A stretch of 64,000 bases of DNA from Halorubrum sp. GN11_10-6_MGM (GCF_005435165.1 NZ_SGUC01000007.1:1-64000), one strand, 5' to 3'. Positions 8,718-18,474 are shown, counted from the first letter of the stretch. Program-made: numbers and translations. The notes: a model not told the origin generated them from the letters alone.

Positions 8718-8718
8718 C

Positions 8719-8829
8719 TCACGGGGCGCGGGTCTGCGTCACGATCCGCTCGTCGTCGTCGCTGTCGGACGGAACGCGCGTCCGCGTTTCGATCGGGTCG
8801 GGGTCGATGTCCGTCAGTTGTTCACACAT
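8719..8829 (-). CDS. Very small haloarchaeal ORF, 36 aa
   Basis: ATG at 8829 to TGA at 8719 encodes an acidic 36-residue peptide, starting [19 protein letters not shown] and ending [10 protein letters not shown]. Three signs suggest it is real. A TATA-like GGTTTTGTG ends about 27 nt before the ATG. A hairpin-T8 terminator starts 1 nt past the stop. The Asp-rich composition is typical of the host. I know no function. The 241 bp between it and cofE hold no other gene I can support. Confidence 0.5.
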   Translation of the reverse strand: MCEQLTDIDPDPIETRTRVPSDSDDDERIVTQTRAP

Positions 8830-9070
8830 CGCAAGCTCCGGTCGCGTCTCGCCGCACAAAACCGTTCGGCTGAATGACTCGTTATCTCTGTTATCACCTA
8901 ATACGCGTCCGATAGTTCGAGCGTTACGTCCGACATCGGACGATCGAACTCGTCTCTCTCGGCCGATCGCGGGTAGCACTCGTCGAGCTCCGTCACACAC
9001 GTCTCCCCGGATACCGTCAAGCCGGCCCGGTACCGGCGGGGTTTTTCCTCGTCGCCGCGCAGGTCGGTGT

Positions 9071-9826
9071 ATGGAGCTGTTCGCGGTTCCGGACCTCCCG
9101 GAGATCCGGGAGGGAGACGATCTGGCGGCCATGATCGACGAGCGCGTCGACCTCCGGCCGGACGACGTGGTCGTCGTCGCCAGCACGGTCGTCTCGAAGG
9201 CGGAGGGACGCGTCTACGACCTCGACGACTTCCCGGCGAGCCCGCGTGCGAGGGAGGTCGCCGACCGGCTCGCCGAGATCGCGGGCGAAGAGAAGGACCC
9301 GCGGTTCGCGCAGGCCGTCATCGAGGAGTCCACCGAGCTGATCACCGAGGCGCCGTTCCTCCTCACCGCGACCCGCTTCGGCCACGTCGGCGTCAACGCC
9401 GGCATCGACCGCTCGAACGTCCCCGACGGCGACCTGCTGCTGCTCCCGGAGCGCCCCTCCGAGAGCGCGGCGCGCATCCGCGAGGGCGTCGCCGCCGACC
9501 GCGTCGTCGTCAGCGACACCTGCGGCCGCCCGTTCCGCCACGGCCAGCGCGGGGTCGCGATCGGATGGGCCGGGCTGCCGGCCAGCCGCGACTGGCGCGG
9601 CGAACGCGACCGCGACGGCCGCGAGATGGGCGTCACCGTCCAGAACGTGATCGACGAACTCGCGGCGGCGGCGAACCTCGTCGCGGGCGAGGGCGACGGC
9701 GGCACCCCGGTCGTCGTCGTCCGCGACTGGGCGTTCGGCGACCACGAGGGCTCGGAGAGCCACTTCCGCGAGGTCGAAGGCGACTTCGTCCGGCAGGCGC
9801 TGCGCGACTGGGAGTACCGGCCGTAA
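9071..9826 (+). CDS. cofE: Coenzyme F420:L-glutamate ligase
   Basis: The 251-residue GTP-dependent ligase adds L-glutamates to F420-0 to make the gamma-glutamyl tail of coenzyme F420. Family motifs include VVVASTVVSKAEGRV near the N-terminus, a central SDTCGRPFRHGQRGVAIGWAG with metal/GTP-site residues, and VIDELAAAANLV followed by a phosphate-binding stretch with PVVVVRDW. Length matches archaeal CofE (about 250). The start is the ATG at 9071, where similarity begins. An open frame continues about 260 nt upstream but looks non-coding. It is followed after 18 bp by mer, another F420-linked gene. Confidence 0.95.
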   Translation: MELFAVPDLPEIREGDDLAAMIDERVDLRPDDVVVVASTVVSKAEGRVYDLDDFPASPRAREVADRLAEIAGEEKDPRFAQAVIEESTELITEAPFLLTATRFGHVGVNAGIDRSNVPDGDLLLLPERPSESAARIREGVAADRVVVSDTCGRPFRHGQRGVAIGWAGLPASRDWRGERDRDGREMGVTVQNVIDELAAAANLVAGEGDGGTPVVVVRDWAFGDHEGSESHFREVEGDFVRQALRDWEYRP

Positions 9827-9844
9827 CCACGACTCACACCCACA

Positions 9845-10828
9845 ATGCTCGGCATCGAACTCACCCCCGAACACGAGCTGTCCCGCCTCGTCGACCTCGG
9901 CGTCCGCGCCGAGGAGGCCGGCTACGACGCCGTCTACTCGACGTGTCACTACAACAACCGCGACCCGTGGGCGTTCCTCGCCCGGCTCGCGGCCGCCACG
10001 GAGTCGGTCCGACTCGGTCCGGGCGTCGCGAACCCCTACGAGACCCACCCCGTGACCCTCGCCTCGAAGGTCGCCACCCTCGACGAGGCCTCCGGGGGCC
10101 GCGCCGTGTTCGGGCTCGGCCCCGGCGACCCCTCGACGCTGTCGAACCTCGGACTGGAAGACGAGCGCGGGCTCCGCCCCGTGCTGGAGGCGTTCAAGAC
10201 GGCCCAGAAGCTGTGGGCCGGCGAGCGCGTCGACCGCGAGGGGACCTTCGACGCCGCGGACGCCGGGCTCAACTACGAGCCGCCGCAGGGCGCGAACATC
10301 CCCGTTCACGTCGGCGGCGAGGGACCCCATATGTGCCGGATGGCCGCGAAGCACGCGGACGGACTGCTGTACAACGGCTCGCATCCCAAAGATCTCGCGT
10401 GGGCCCGCGAGCAGGTCGACGACGGTCTCGGGGACCGCCCCGACCATCGGGGCGAGTTCGACCTCATCGCCTACGCCGCCGTCTCCGTCGCCGAGGACGC
10501 GACCGCCGCCCGGGAGGCCGCCCGCCCGCCGGTCGCCTTTATCACTGCGGGCGCGGCCCCACCGGTCCTGAAGCGCCACGGGATCGACCGGGACGCGGCG
10601 ACGGAGATCGGCGAGCGCGTCTCCGCCGGCGAGTTCTCCGCCGCCTTCGAGCGCGTGACGCCGGCGATGATCGACGCGTTCTGTATGGCCGGGACCCCCG
10701 AGGCCGTCCGCGAGCGCGCTGCCGCCGTCGCCGAGCACGCCGACGGGCTCGTCGTCGGCTCGCCGCTCGGCCCGGAGTTGGAGAGCGCCGTCGACCTCGC
10801 GAGCGAGGCGGTCGACGGGCTGTTCTGA
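9845..10828 (+). CDS. mer: F420-dependent 5,10-methylene-tetrahydromethanopterin reductase-like
   Basis: The 327-residue luciferase-like (beta/alpha)8 flavin/F420 oxidoreductase resembles Mer, which in methanogens reduces methylene- to methyl-H4MPT with F420H2. Typical parts are GIELTPEHELSRLVDLGVRAEEAGYDAVY, TCHYNNRDPW, GPGVANPYETHP and the phosphate-binding VHVGGEGPHM. Haloarchaea lack methanogenesis and use folates, so it probably serves one-carbon metabolism as a methylenetetrahydrofolate reductase substitute. That role is proposed, not shown here. It is likely co-transcribed with cofE. Confidence 0.85.
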   Translation: MLGIELTPEHELSRLVDLGVRAEEAGYDAVYSTCHYNNRDPWAFLARLAAATESVRLGPGVANPYETHPVTLASKVATLDEASGGRAVFGLGPGDPSTLSNLGLEDERGLRPVLEAFKTAQKLWAGERVDREGTFDAADAGLNYEPPQGANIPVHVGGEGPHMCRMAAKHADGLLYNGSHPKDLAWAREQVDDGLGDRPDHRGEFDLIAYAAVSVAEDATAAREAARPPVAFITAGAAPPVLKRHGIDRDAATEIGERVSAGEFSAAFERVTPAMIDAFCMAGTPEAVRERAAAVAEHADGLVVGSPLGPELESAVDLASEAVDGLF

Positions 10829-10962
10829 GGCGTCTCGCCGCGAGACGCCCGAACCGATCGGCGTTCGCTCTCGGTCGGCGGATTCCCGCGCCGTGACAAT
10901 CGAGAATCGAGCGTGATAACGCGGGCGGGAGGTTCATAACCCGTTCTCGTCGAAGTCCGCAC

Positions 10963-12708
10963 ATGTCCACGACACGACAACGCCGCCCGGGGGGACGCGG
11001 GCGGTACGAGGCCCTCCTGTGGCGGACGATGGACGGGCTCGGCGTCTCGGAGTCGATAGAGCGCAAGGTCGTCACGGCGGTCGGCATCCAGTTCCTCGTC
11101 ACCGTCGGCATCTTCCTCACGCAGTTCCTCGTCTCGGGCACCGTCGCGTACGTCGTCTCCGGCGCCCTGTTCCTCGGCGCCATCGTCGCCATCTACAACA
11201 CGCTGCTCATCGTCCGGCGCGACTTCGTCGCCCCGATACGGGCGCTGGAGCGCGAGGCGGAGGCGATCGCCGCCGGTGAGATAGACGGGGTGAACGGCGT
11301 CGACGCGGCCGACCGGTCGGAGCAGGAGGCCCCGGACGCCCTCGATCCGACCCAGCCGGACGAGGTCGGGAGTCTCGTCGGCGCGTTCGGCGAGGTCCAC
11401 GGCTACCTCACCACCGTCTCCGCGCAGGCGGAGGCGCTCGCGGCGCAGGAGTTCGACGACCCGGCGCTCGACGAGGAGGTCCCCGGCTCCTTCGGCGAGT
11501 CGCTCGACGAGATGGCCGAGAACCTCGCCGCCTACACGGCCGAGCTGGAGGCGCTCGTCGACGCCTTCGGCGACGCCGCGGCGCGCGCGCAGGACGGCGA
11601 CCTCACGGCGACCATCGACGCGGACGCGCTGGCGACTGACGAGGACCGGTACGCCGAGCTCGTCGACAACTACAACCGGCTCGTGGCGACGCTCGGCGAG
11701 ACGCTCGCGGACGTCGGCGCGTTCACCGCAGACGTGGCCGGCACCGCGGACGACGTGCGCGCGAGCATGGACGAGGTCGACGACGCGAGCGGCGAGGTCG
11801 CCGGCTCGGTCCAAGAGATCTCCGACGGCGCGGCCGCGCAGACCGACGAGCTGGAGGCGATCGCCGGCGAGATGAACACGCTGTCGGCGACCGTCGAGGA
11901 GATCGCGGCGAGCGCGGACGACGCGGCCGAGACCGCCCGCGACGCGGCCGAGCGCGGCCGGTCCGGTCGCGAGGAGGCCGCCGAGGCGATCGCGGAGCTA
12001 GAGGCGCTGGAGACGAGAATCGGCGAGACGGCGGCCGCGGTCACCGACCTCGCGGAGCGGGTCGGCGAGATCGACGAGATCGCGGCCGTGATCGACGAGA
12101 TCGCGGAGGAGACGAACCTGCTCGCGCTGAACGCCTCCATCGAGGCCGCTCGCGCCGACGGCTCGGGTGACGGGTTCGCGGTCGTCGCCGACGAGGTGAA
12201 GTCGCTCGCGGAGGAGACCCGCGAGTCGGCGGCGGAGATCTCGGGGCGCATCGAGGCGGTCCAAGAGGCCTCGGCGGAGACCGCCGCCGACGCCGAGGCG
12301 ATGGAGACACAGGTCGCCGAGGGCGTCGAGACGATCGAGTCGACGCTGCGGGAGTTCGAGGGGGTCGTCGAGGACGTGACGACGGTCGACGAGACCGTCC
12401 AGGAGATCAGCGACGCGACCGACGACCAGGCGCGCACGACGCAGGAGGTCGTCGACATGGTCGACGGAGTCGCGTCCGTGAGCGGACAGACGGCGACCGA
12501 GGCCGAGACCGTCGCGGCCGCGGCCGAGGAACAGACCGCGACCGTCTCCGAGGTGACGAGACAGGTTCACACCCTCTCGGACCAGTCCGACGAGCTGCTC
12601 GCGCGGCTGAACGAGTTCGAGGTGCCGGACGGGGCGGACGACGCCGCGAGTACCCCCCGCGGTCCGGGGAACGGCCCGGAGCAGCGGTCGGTGGCCGACG
12701 ACGACTGA
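10963..12708 (+). CDS. Methyl-accepting chemotaxis transducer without an extracellular sensor
   Basis: The 581-residue Htr-type transducer feeds the CheA/CheW flagellar (archaellar) switch. Two adjacent membrane helices at about residues 38-58 and 61-82 are joined by only a few residues, so there is no extracellular ligand domain. Then come a HAMP linker ([19 protein letters not shown]), long heptad-repeat coiled coil and the signalling hairpin tip [17 protein letters not shown] at about residues 383-399. Acidic coiled coil follows, with Glu pairs able to act as methylation sites. It may sense through its membrane segment, the cytoplasm or a partner protein. A TATA-like TTCATAACC lies about 23 nt before the ATG. 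Confidence 0.92.
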   Translation: MSTTRQRRPGGRGRYEALLWRTMDGLGVSESIERKVVTAVGIQFLVTVGIFLTQFLVSGTVAYVVSGALFLGAIVAIYNTLLIVRRDFVAPIRALEREAEAIAAGEIDGVNGVDAADRSEQEAPDALDPTQPDEVGSLVGAFGEVHGYLTTVSAQAEALAAQEFDDPALDEEVPGSFGESLDEMAENLAAYTAELEALVDAFGDAAARAQDGDLTATIDADALATDEDRYAELVDNYNRLVATLGETLADVGAFTADVAGTADDVRASMDEVDDASGEVAGSVQEISDGAAAQTDELEAIAGEMNTLSATVEEIAASADDAAETARDAAERGRSGREEAAEAIAELEALETRIGETAAAVTDLAERVGEIDEIAAVIDEIAEETNLLALNASIEAARADGSGDGFAVVADEVKSLAEETRESAAEISGRIEAVQEASAETAADAEAMETQVAEGVETIESTLREFEGVVEDVTTVDETVQEISDATDDQARTTQEVVDMVDGVASVSGQTATEAETVAAAAEEQTATVSEVTRQVHTLSDQSDELLARLNEFEVPDGADDAASTPRGPGNGPEQRSVADDD

Positions 12709-12738
12709 AAATCCGGGCCGTCGACCCCCCTCTCCGCG

Positions 12739-12978
12739 TTACTCCGACCGACCGCGACCGCCGAGCGACGGGAGCGTCACGCCGATCTCGCCGAGCAGCG
12801 CGCCGACCGCGCCGTACCCCAGCACGGCGACGGCGCTGATGAGTAGCACCTGTCCGACGACGACGAGCAGCGCGGACAGCGGATCGCCCGCGCCGAGGAT
12901 CAGGTCGTTCAGGAAGATATCGACGAATCGGCCGACGTCGCCGACCAGTCGGGAGACGAAGTCGATGAGCGCGATCAT
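12739..12978 (-). CDS. Small membrane protein, 79 aa
   Basis: The 79-residue protein has an amphipathic N-terminal segment (MIALIDFVSRLVGDVGRFVD) and a strong hydrophobic helix at about residues 35-65, ending in a basic tail. I do not recognise a family. It is convergent with the chemotaxis transducer and followed by DoxX-like on the other side. Confidence 0.65.
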   Translation of the reverse strand: MIALIDFVSRLVGDVGRFVDIFLNDLILGAGDPLSALLVVVGQVLLISAVAVLGYGAVGALLGEIGVTLPSLGGRGRSE

Positions 12979-13044
12979 GGACGGCGTTTGGACCGGGGGG
13001 TACTTGGGTGTTGAGTTCGCGGCGGGACCTCGACGGTCGCGCGA

Positions 13045-13548
13045 CTACGCGTCCGAACCCGACGTCGTCGGCTCCGCCCCCGCCGCCGTCGACTCCGCCT
13101 CGTCGGCGCGCGCGTACCGGAGCGCCCAGCCGATCAGGACGCCCTGAAACGGCAGTCGGATCAACGCCGCGAGCCGCGCCGGCCCGACGAGTCGGTCGGG
13201 GACGAGGTCGTTCAGCGTGTCGCTCCGGGCGAGGTGGACGTTCGCCGGGAACACCGCGACGAGGAGCGCGACGATCCCCCACGCCGAGGCGCGTCGCGTC
13301 CGCGGGATCGCGACGCCGATCCCGAGGACGATTTCGGCGATTCCGGAGAGGTAGACGAGGCCGACAGGGTTGGGAAACGCGGGCGGGATCGCCTCGGCGA
13401 AGCGCTTCGGGATCAGGAAGTGCGCGATCCCGGCGACGACGTACGTCGCGCCCATCAGCGGCGCGAGCGATCGGCCGGTCCCCGTTCGGTCGGTCTCCGC
13501 TCGGTCGATCCCCGTTCGATCGGGCTCCGATCGGTCACTCTCCGTCAT
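13045..13548 (-). CDS. DoxX-family membrane protein
   Basis: The 167-residue protein has about four helices after a 27-residue hydrophilic N-terminus of repeated Arg-Thr/Ser-Asp motifs (RSEPDRTGIDRAETDRTGTGR with small variations). Helices run at about 30-50 (MGATYVVAGIAHFLIP), 65-82, 90-105 and 128-150. The layout and the AGIAHFLIPKRFAEAIPP motif fit DoxX/DoxD-like proteins, a family linked to quinone redox or membrane integrity in some bacteria. The role here is unknown. The N-terminal repeats derive from near-repetitive DNA at about 13468-13545. Confidence 0.8.
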   Translation of the reverse strand: MTESDRSEPDRTGIDRAETDRTGTGRSLAPLMGATYVVAGIAHFLIPKRFAEAIPPAFPNPVGLVYLSGIAEIVLGIGVAIPRTRRASAWGIVALLVAVFPANVHLARSDTLNDLVPDRLVGPARLAALIRLPFQGVLIGWALRYARADEAESTAAGAEPTTSGSDA

Positions 13549-13651
13549 ATCCAGTCACACGGACGGGAGGGGTATCAGTCCTCGGCGCGGCGCTCGGCCC
13601 GGGTTCCGGGAACCGAACGCCTTAGGGACGACCGAACCCAACCAAGGCGTA

Positions 13652-15553
13652 ATGAACACGTTGTTCTGGGTGCTGACGGGGGTCCTCGCCTACTCCGCGG
13701 TCGCGATGTGGCTGCGGAACGAGGGGATCCTCCCGGACGCGTTCAGGGTCTCCGGGCCTGTGTTGACCCTCCGGACGCTCCGCGGGCGCGCCTTCCTCGG
13801 CCGACTCGCGGCGCCGAAGCGGTTCTGGCGCGCGGTCGCCAACCTCGGGCTCGGCGGGGCGTTGGTGGCGATGGTGGCGTCGTTCGCGCTCATCCTCTCG
13901 TCGGCGATGTCGGCGTTCACGAACGCGCAGCCCTCCGCGATCCAGCAGCCGCAGAACTTCCTCATCATCCCGGGTGTCAACGACTTCCTCCCGCTGTCGG
14001 TCGCCCCCGAGATCGTCGCCGGGCTCGCGGTGGCGATGGTGGTCCACGAGGGCGCGCACGGCCTCCTCTGCCGGGTCGAGGACATCGACATCGAGTCGAT
14101 GGGGCTCGTCTTCTTCGCGCTGCTCCCGGTCGGCGCGTTCGTCGAGCCGGACGAGGAGGCGACCCAAGCGGCCTCCCGCGGCGCCCGCGCCCGGATGTTC
14201 GCGGCCGGCGTCACGGCGAACACGGTGCTGACGATCGTCGTCTTCGCGCTCCTCTTCGGCCCCGTCGTCGGCGCCATCTCGCCCGCCGCGGGCTACGCGG
14301 TCGGCGAGGTGAACCCCGGCTCCCCGGCGGCCGCGGCCGACATCTCGCAGGGCGACCGGATCGTGGAGGTGGCCGGGACGCCGATCGAGACCGCCGGCGA
14401 GTTCGAGTCGGCGATCGCCGACGCCGGGGGCTCGGTCGCGCTCACCGTCGACGACGGCGACGCGCGGGAGACGATGACGGTCGACCGCGAGCTACAGGTG
14501 ATCGGCTCCGCCGGCGGCAACCCCCTCGGGGTGACGATCGGGGAGCGGCCGGTGACGGTCGCCGCCGTGAACGGCGAGCCCGTCGCGACCGAGTCAGACT
14601 TCTTCGACGCGGTCGGCGGCGACGAGCGCGCGACGCTGACGGTGACGGGCAACGCGAGCGTCATCGACCAGGTCCGCGACGCACCAGGCGCCGAGAACGC
14701 CTCGGGCGTCGAGACGGCGGACGGCGAAGTGGCGGTCACCGTCCCCGACGTGCCGGTCGGTGCGTACGTCGTCGGCGTTCAGGAAGACGGCCCGATACAC
14801 GCCGAGGGCGCCGCCCTCGGCGAGCCGCTGACGATCGTCTCGGTCGACGGCGAGCGCGTCGTCGACAACGGGGCGCTCTCGGCGGTCCTCGGCGATCGCG
14901 ACCCGGGCGAGACCGTCCCCGTCACCGTCTACGACGCGGACGGCGAGCGCACCACCTACGACGTGGAGCTCGACCCCCACCCGAACCGCGACGGCGGGTT
15001 CATCGGCGTCAGCGTCTTCCCCGGGACGAGCGGGCTCGCGCTCGACGACGTCGGTATCACCGAGTACCCCGCGGGCGCGTACCTCGAACTCCTCGGCGGC
15101 GACGGCGGCGAGGCGACGGGCGACGGGACCCCGTTCGGCGGCGTCACCGAGTCGCCGCTCGGGCTCGTCTTCGTCGCGCTCATCCTCCCGCTCGGCAGCC
15201 TGTTCGGGCTCCCGTTCAACTTCGCGGGGTTCACCGGCGGCCTGACCAACTTCTTCGTCGTCGAGGGGCCGCTGGCGGCGCTCGGCGGCGGCGTCTTCCT
15301 GCTGGCGAACCTCCTCTTCTGGTCGGGGTGGATCAACATCCAGCTGGCGCTTTTCAACTGCCTCCCGGCGTTCCCGCTCGACGGCGGCCGCATCCTCCGG
15401 ATGGTCGCCGAGGCGGTCATCAGCCGGGTCCCGATCAGCGACAGACACGCCGCGGTGCGGACGATCACGGTGTCGTCCGGGCTGGTGATGCTGGCCGGCC
15501 TGATCGCGATGATCTTCGGCAACCAGATCCTCACCGCGCTCGGGCTGATCTGA
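13652..15553 (+). CDS. Site-2 protease family (M50) membrane metalloprotease with PDZ domains
   Basis: The 633-residue intramembrane protease probably cleaves membrane-anchored regulators. An N-terminal helix and two more precede the zinc motif HEGAH (HExxH, His132, Glu133, His136). A large extracellular region holds at least two PDZ-like domains (AVGEVNPGSPAAAADISQGD and GPIHAEGAALGEPLTIVSVD). The C-terminal core helix carries NCLPAFPLDGG, whose LDGG Asp577 is the third zinc ligand. All catalytic residues are present. I chose the ATG at 13652, because the upstream open frame lacks hydrophobic character. It is divergent from DoxX. Confidence 0.92.
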   Translation: MNTLFWVLTGVLAYSAVAMWLRNEGILPDAFRVSGPVLTLRTLRGRAFLGRLAAPKRFWRAVANLGLGGALVAMVASFALILSSAMSAFTNAQPSAIQQPQNFLIIPGVNDFLPLSVAPEIVAGLAVAMVVHEGAHGLLCRVEDIDIESMGLVFFALLPVGAFVEPDEEATQAASRGARARMFAAGVTANTVLTIVVFALLFGPVVGAISPAAGYAVGEVNPGSPAAAADISQGDRIVEVAGTPIETAGEFESAIADAGGSVALTVDDGDARETMTVDRELQVIGSAGGNPLGVTIGERPVTVAAVNGEPVATESDFFDAVGGDERATLTVTGNASVIDQVRDAPGAENASGVETADGEVAVTVPDVPVGAYVVGVQEDGPIHAEGAALGEPLTIVSVDGERVVDNGALSAVLGDRDPGETVPVTVYDADGERTTYDVELDPHPNRDGGFIGVSVFPGTSGLALDDVGITEYPAGAYLELLGGDGGEATGDGTPFGGVTESPLGLVFVALILPLGSLFGLPFNFAGFTGGLTNFFVVEGPLAALGGGVFLLANLLFWSGWINIQLALFNCLPAFPLDGGRILRMVAEAVISRVPISDRHAAVRTITVSSGLVMLAGLIAMIFGNQILTALGLI

Positions 15554-15590
15554 GGGAAACGCGTTTCCCCGGCGGACGCGACGGCTCCGT

Positions 15591-16839
15591 ATGACGCACT
15601 CGCGGACGGTCGAGCTGGAGGGCCACATCATCGACAGCGGCACGATGCAGCGCTGCTTCGGCGCGGTGATGGATCTTGGAGGTTCGTTCGACGTCGAGCG
15701 GTTCGACGTCGGGAAACACGAGACCGAGGAGTCGTACTGCCGGCTGACCGTCACCGCCGACGACCCCGAGACGCTCCGGGCGATCCTCCACGAGCTCCAC
15801 CAGAACGGCGCGGTGTTGGAGAGCCCGTCAGAAGTGGAACTCGTCGCGGCGCCCGCGGACAGGGTGGTGCCGCCGAACTTCTACTCGACGACGAACCATC
15901 CGACCGAGGTGTTGTACGACGGCGAGTGGATCGACGTCGAGCGGATCGAGATGGACTGCGCGCTGGTGGTGGAGCCCGACGGCGGCGAGGGCGACGACGG
16001 GCCCCGCGCCTACACCAAGACCCTCAACGCCGTCGAGGAGGGCGACCTGATCGCCACCGATCAGTCCGGTATTCGGGTGAACCCGCCCGAGCGCCCGCGG
16101 AGCGGCGGCGGCGCGTTCGGGTTCATGCAGGGCGGCGTCTCCGCCGAGCGCCCCTCCGAGTCGACGATCCGCGAGGTCGCCGACGAGCTGCGCGCGGTGA
16201 AGGCGGACGGCGGCGACGTGATGGTCGTCGCCGGGCCGGCCGTGATCCACTCGGGCGCCGGCGACGCGCTCGCCGAGCTGGTCGCCGCGGGCTACGTCGA
16301 CGCGCTCTCGGCGGGCAACGGGTTCGCCACGCACGACCTGGAGCGCTCCATCTACGGCACGTCGCTCGGGATGAACGTGGAGACGCTCGAACACCCGCGG
16401 AAGGGGCACAAACACCACATCTGGACGATCTCGGAGATCATCCGCGCGGGCGGGATCGAGGCCGCTGTCGAGGAGGGGGACCGTCACGGAGGGAGTGATG
16501 TACGAGTGCGTCGAAAACGACGTGAACACCGTCCTCGCGGGGTCGATCCGCGACGACGGCCCGCTCCCGGACACGATCACCGACGCGGTGGAAGCGCAGG
16601 ACGCGATCCGCGAGCAGGCCCACGACGCGGACATCGTCCTCATGCTCGCCACGCTGCTCCACTCGGTCGCCGTCGGGAACTGCCTCCCCTCGACGACGAA
16701 GACGGTCTGCGTCGACATCAACCCCGCAACCGTCACGCAGCTGCTCGACCGCGGCTCGGCGCAGGCGGTCGGGATGGTCACCGACATCGGAACCTTCGTG
16801 CCGACGCTCGCGGAGTTCGTGGTAGAGGACGATTCATGA
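15591..16839 (+). pseudogene. TIGR00300 (LOR/SDH domain) family, ornithine cyclodeaminase-like, frameshifted
   Basis: Restored, this would be a protein of about 415 residues of the TIGR00300 family, whose domain occurs in ornithine cyclodeaminases and in AgrE/ArgZ. The first frame (15591 to about 16479) matches an N-terminal regulatory domain and the start of the catalytic domain ([29 protein letters not shown]). At the five-G run 16475-16479 the frame changes. Removing one G gives [16 protein letters not shown], continuing in the frame that ends at 16839 ([17 protein letters not shown]). So one extra G disrupts the gene, by real mutation or base-call error. In the present frame translation runs without a stop into the next gene. 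The stop overlaps the next ATG (ATGA). Confidence 0.85.
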
Positions 16840-17354
16840 CAGTCGACATCCGACCATACGACCGCGAGCGCGACGCGGACGGCCTGTACGACCTGAAGCT
16901 CGCCTTCGAGCGCGGCCTCGGCGAGAACACCGGGGGCGACGGGAAGGCGGCGACCTACGAGGGGAAACTCACCGACGCGTACCGAGAGCGCTGGCTCGAC
17001 TGGGTGGACCGGTGCGTCGCCGACGATCCGCGGTGCGTGACCGTCGCGGTCGGGGAGACCGAAGGCTCCGAGAGCGAGGTTGTCGGCTACGTCTTCGTCC
17101 TCCCCGAGCGCACCGCGATGATCTGGGACGCGGCGGTGCTGAACGAACTGTACGTCGCGCCCAAGCATCGGGGGACCGGCGTCGCCGACGACCTGATGGA
17201 CGCGGCGCTCTCGCTCGCGGCCGACCAGGACCTCCCGATCGACCGACTGGTGTTGGACGTCGACGCCGAGAACGAGCGCGCGAGGGCGTTCTACGATCGC
17301 CACGGCTTCGCGCCGTGGGGCGAGATGGTGGCGCGGACGCTGGACGACGCCTGA
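16836..17354 (+). CDS. GNAT-family N-acetyltransferase
   Basis: The 172-residue acetyl-CoA-dependent acyltransferase has the GNAT fold. Motif A is visible as [24 protein letters not shown] (about residues 104-127, R/QxxGxG type loop). The C-terminal motif is [19 protein letters not shown]. The substrate is unknown. It overlaps the TIGR00300 gene by 4 bp (ATGA), which implies translational coupling. Because of the upstream frameshift it is also in frame with the first part of that gene. Confidence 0.88.
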   Translation: MTVDIRPYDRERDADGLYDLKLAFERGLGENTGGDGKAATYEGKLTDAYRERWLDWVDRCVADDPRCVTVAVGETEGSESEVVGYVFVLPERTAMIWDAAVLNELYVAPKHRGTGVADDLMDAALSLAADQDLPIDRLVLDVDAENERARAFYDRHGFAPWGEMVARTLDDA

Positions 17355-17484
17355 ACCGGCTGTCGCCCGCGAACCGGTCCGACGAGCCGGCCCCAGGAAG
17401 CCGTCCCGCGAACCGGTCCGACGAACCGCCCCCAACAGGCCCGACTCCCGAAGCTACAAGCCCGTTCGACCGCTCTCGACGGCC

Positions 17485-18474
17485 GTGATACAGATCGGGA
17501 TCGTCGGCTGCGGCGTCATCGGGAACCGACTCGCGGCCGCGATAGACGACCACGAGCGGTACGAGCTGGCGGCCGCCTGCGACCTCGACGCGGACCGCGC
17601 CGCCTCGCTCGCGGCCGACCACGGCACCGAGCGCACCGCGACGACGACGGACCACACGGACCTCGTCGAGACCGACGGCCTCGACGCCGTCTACGTCGGC
17701 GTGCCCCCGCTCGCGCACCGCGAGGTGGTCGCCGACGCGCTCGCCGCCGACAAGCACGTGATCTGCGAGAAGCCCATCGCGGCGGACGCGGCCACCGGAC
17801 GCGAGCTCGTCGCGCTCGCCGAGGGGACGGACCGCGTCACCGCGGTGAACCTCCCGTTCCGCTACACGCCCGGGTTCGTCCGGCTGCGGGAGGCGGTCGC
17901 CGCGGGCGAGATCGGCGAGCCGCGCCGGGTCGAGCTCCAGTTCCGGTTCCCGCAGTGGCCCCGCGAGTGGCAGGACGTAGCGTGGCTGGAGTCGCGCGAG
18001 CAGGGCGGCCCGCTCCGCGAGGTCGGGACCCACTTCCTGTTCGGGGTTCAGGAGCTGTTCGGCCCGGTCGAGGCCGTCTCGGCCGACGTCGGGTACTCCG
18101 GACCCGAGACCTACGAGGACGACGTCGTCGGCAGCTTCCGGGCCGACGGCGTCCGCGGCACGGTCGACCTGCTCTGCGACCACGAGGGCGAGGAGGAGAA
18201 CAGCATCACCGTCGTCGGCGACGAGGCGTCGCTGTCGCTGACCCACTGGTACCGGCTCGTTCGGAACCGCGGTCGCGAGGACGCGGAGACCCTCGTCGAC
18301 GAGCGCGGCGACACCGTGCGCGCGCTCCTGACCGAGTTCGCGGACGCGGTCGAGGGAGACGACGGCGACCTCGTCTCGTTCGCGGAAGCCGCGCGAGTCC
18401 AAGAAATCCTCGACGCGATCCACGCGTCCGACGGCGACCGCGTCCGGCCCGGAAGCGACGCCGACTGGGAGTGA
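17485..18474 (+). CDS. Gfo/Idh/MocA-family oxidoreductase
   Basis: The 329-residue NAD(P)-dependent dehydrogenase probably acts on a sugar or polyol. The Rossmann motif GIVGCGVIGNRLAAAI is at the N-terminus. The family motif CEKPIAAD is at about residue 93, with the catalytic-type Lys. The C-terminal domain has PLREVGTHFLFGVQELFGPV, whose Asp/His pair is partly replaced compared with sugar dehydrogenases. The start is a GTG at 17485. An 18-bp direct repeat (CGCGAACCGGTCCGACGA) occurs twice in the 130-bp leader. Confidence 0.88.
   Translation: MIQIGIVGCGVIGNRLAAAIDDHERYELAAACDLDADRAASLAADHGTERTATTTDHTDLVETDGLDAVYVGVPPLAHREVVADALAADKHVICEKPIAADAATGRELVALAEGTDRVTAVNLPFRYTPGFVRLREAVAAGEIGEPRRVELQFRFPQWPREWQDVAWLESREQGGPLREVGTHFLFGVQELFGPVEAVSADVGYSGPETYEDDVVGSFRADGVRGTVDLLCDHEGEEENSITVVGDEASLSLTHWYRLVRNRGREDAETLVDERGDTVRALLTEFADAVEGDDGDLVSFAEAARVQEILDAIHASDGDRVRPGSDADWE

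Noticed and set aside
12653-12708. Direct repeat or regulatory role for acidic/Glu-rich codons of the transducer
   Set aside because: The repetitiveness is explained by the heptad coiled coil.
15591-17354. A 587-residue natural fusion of a TIGR00300 enzyme and an acetyltransferase
   Set aside because: The middle section reads in a wrong, Arg-rich frame and one base change in a G run restores a proper family protein with its own stop overlapping the acetyltransferase start.
17370-17425. Mobile element from the 18-bp direct repeat before the Gfo/Idh/MocA gene
   Set aside because: The two copies are only about 30 bp apart with no sequence between them that could be an element; it is more likely slippage.
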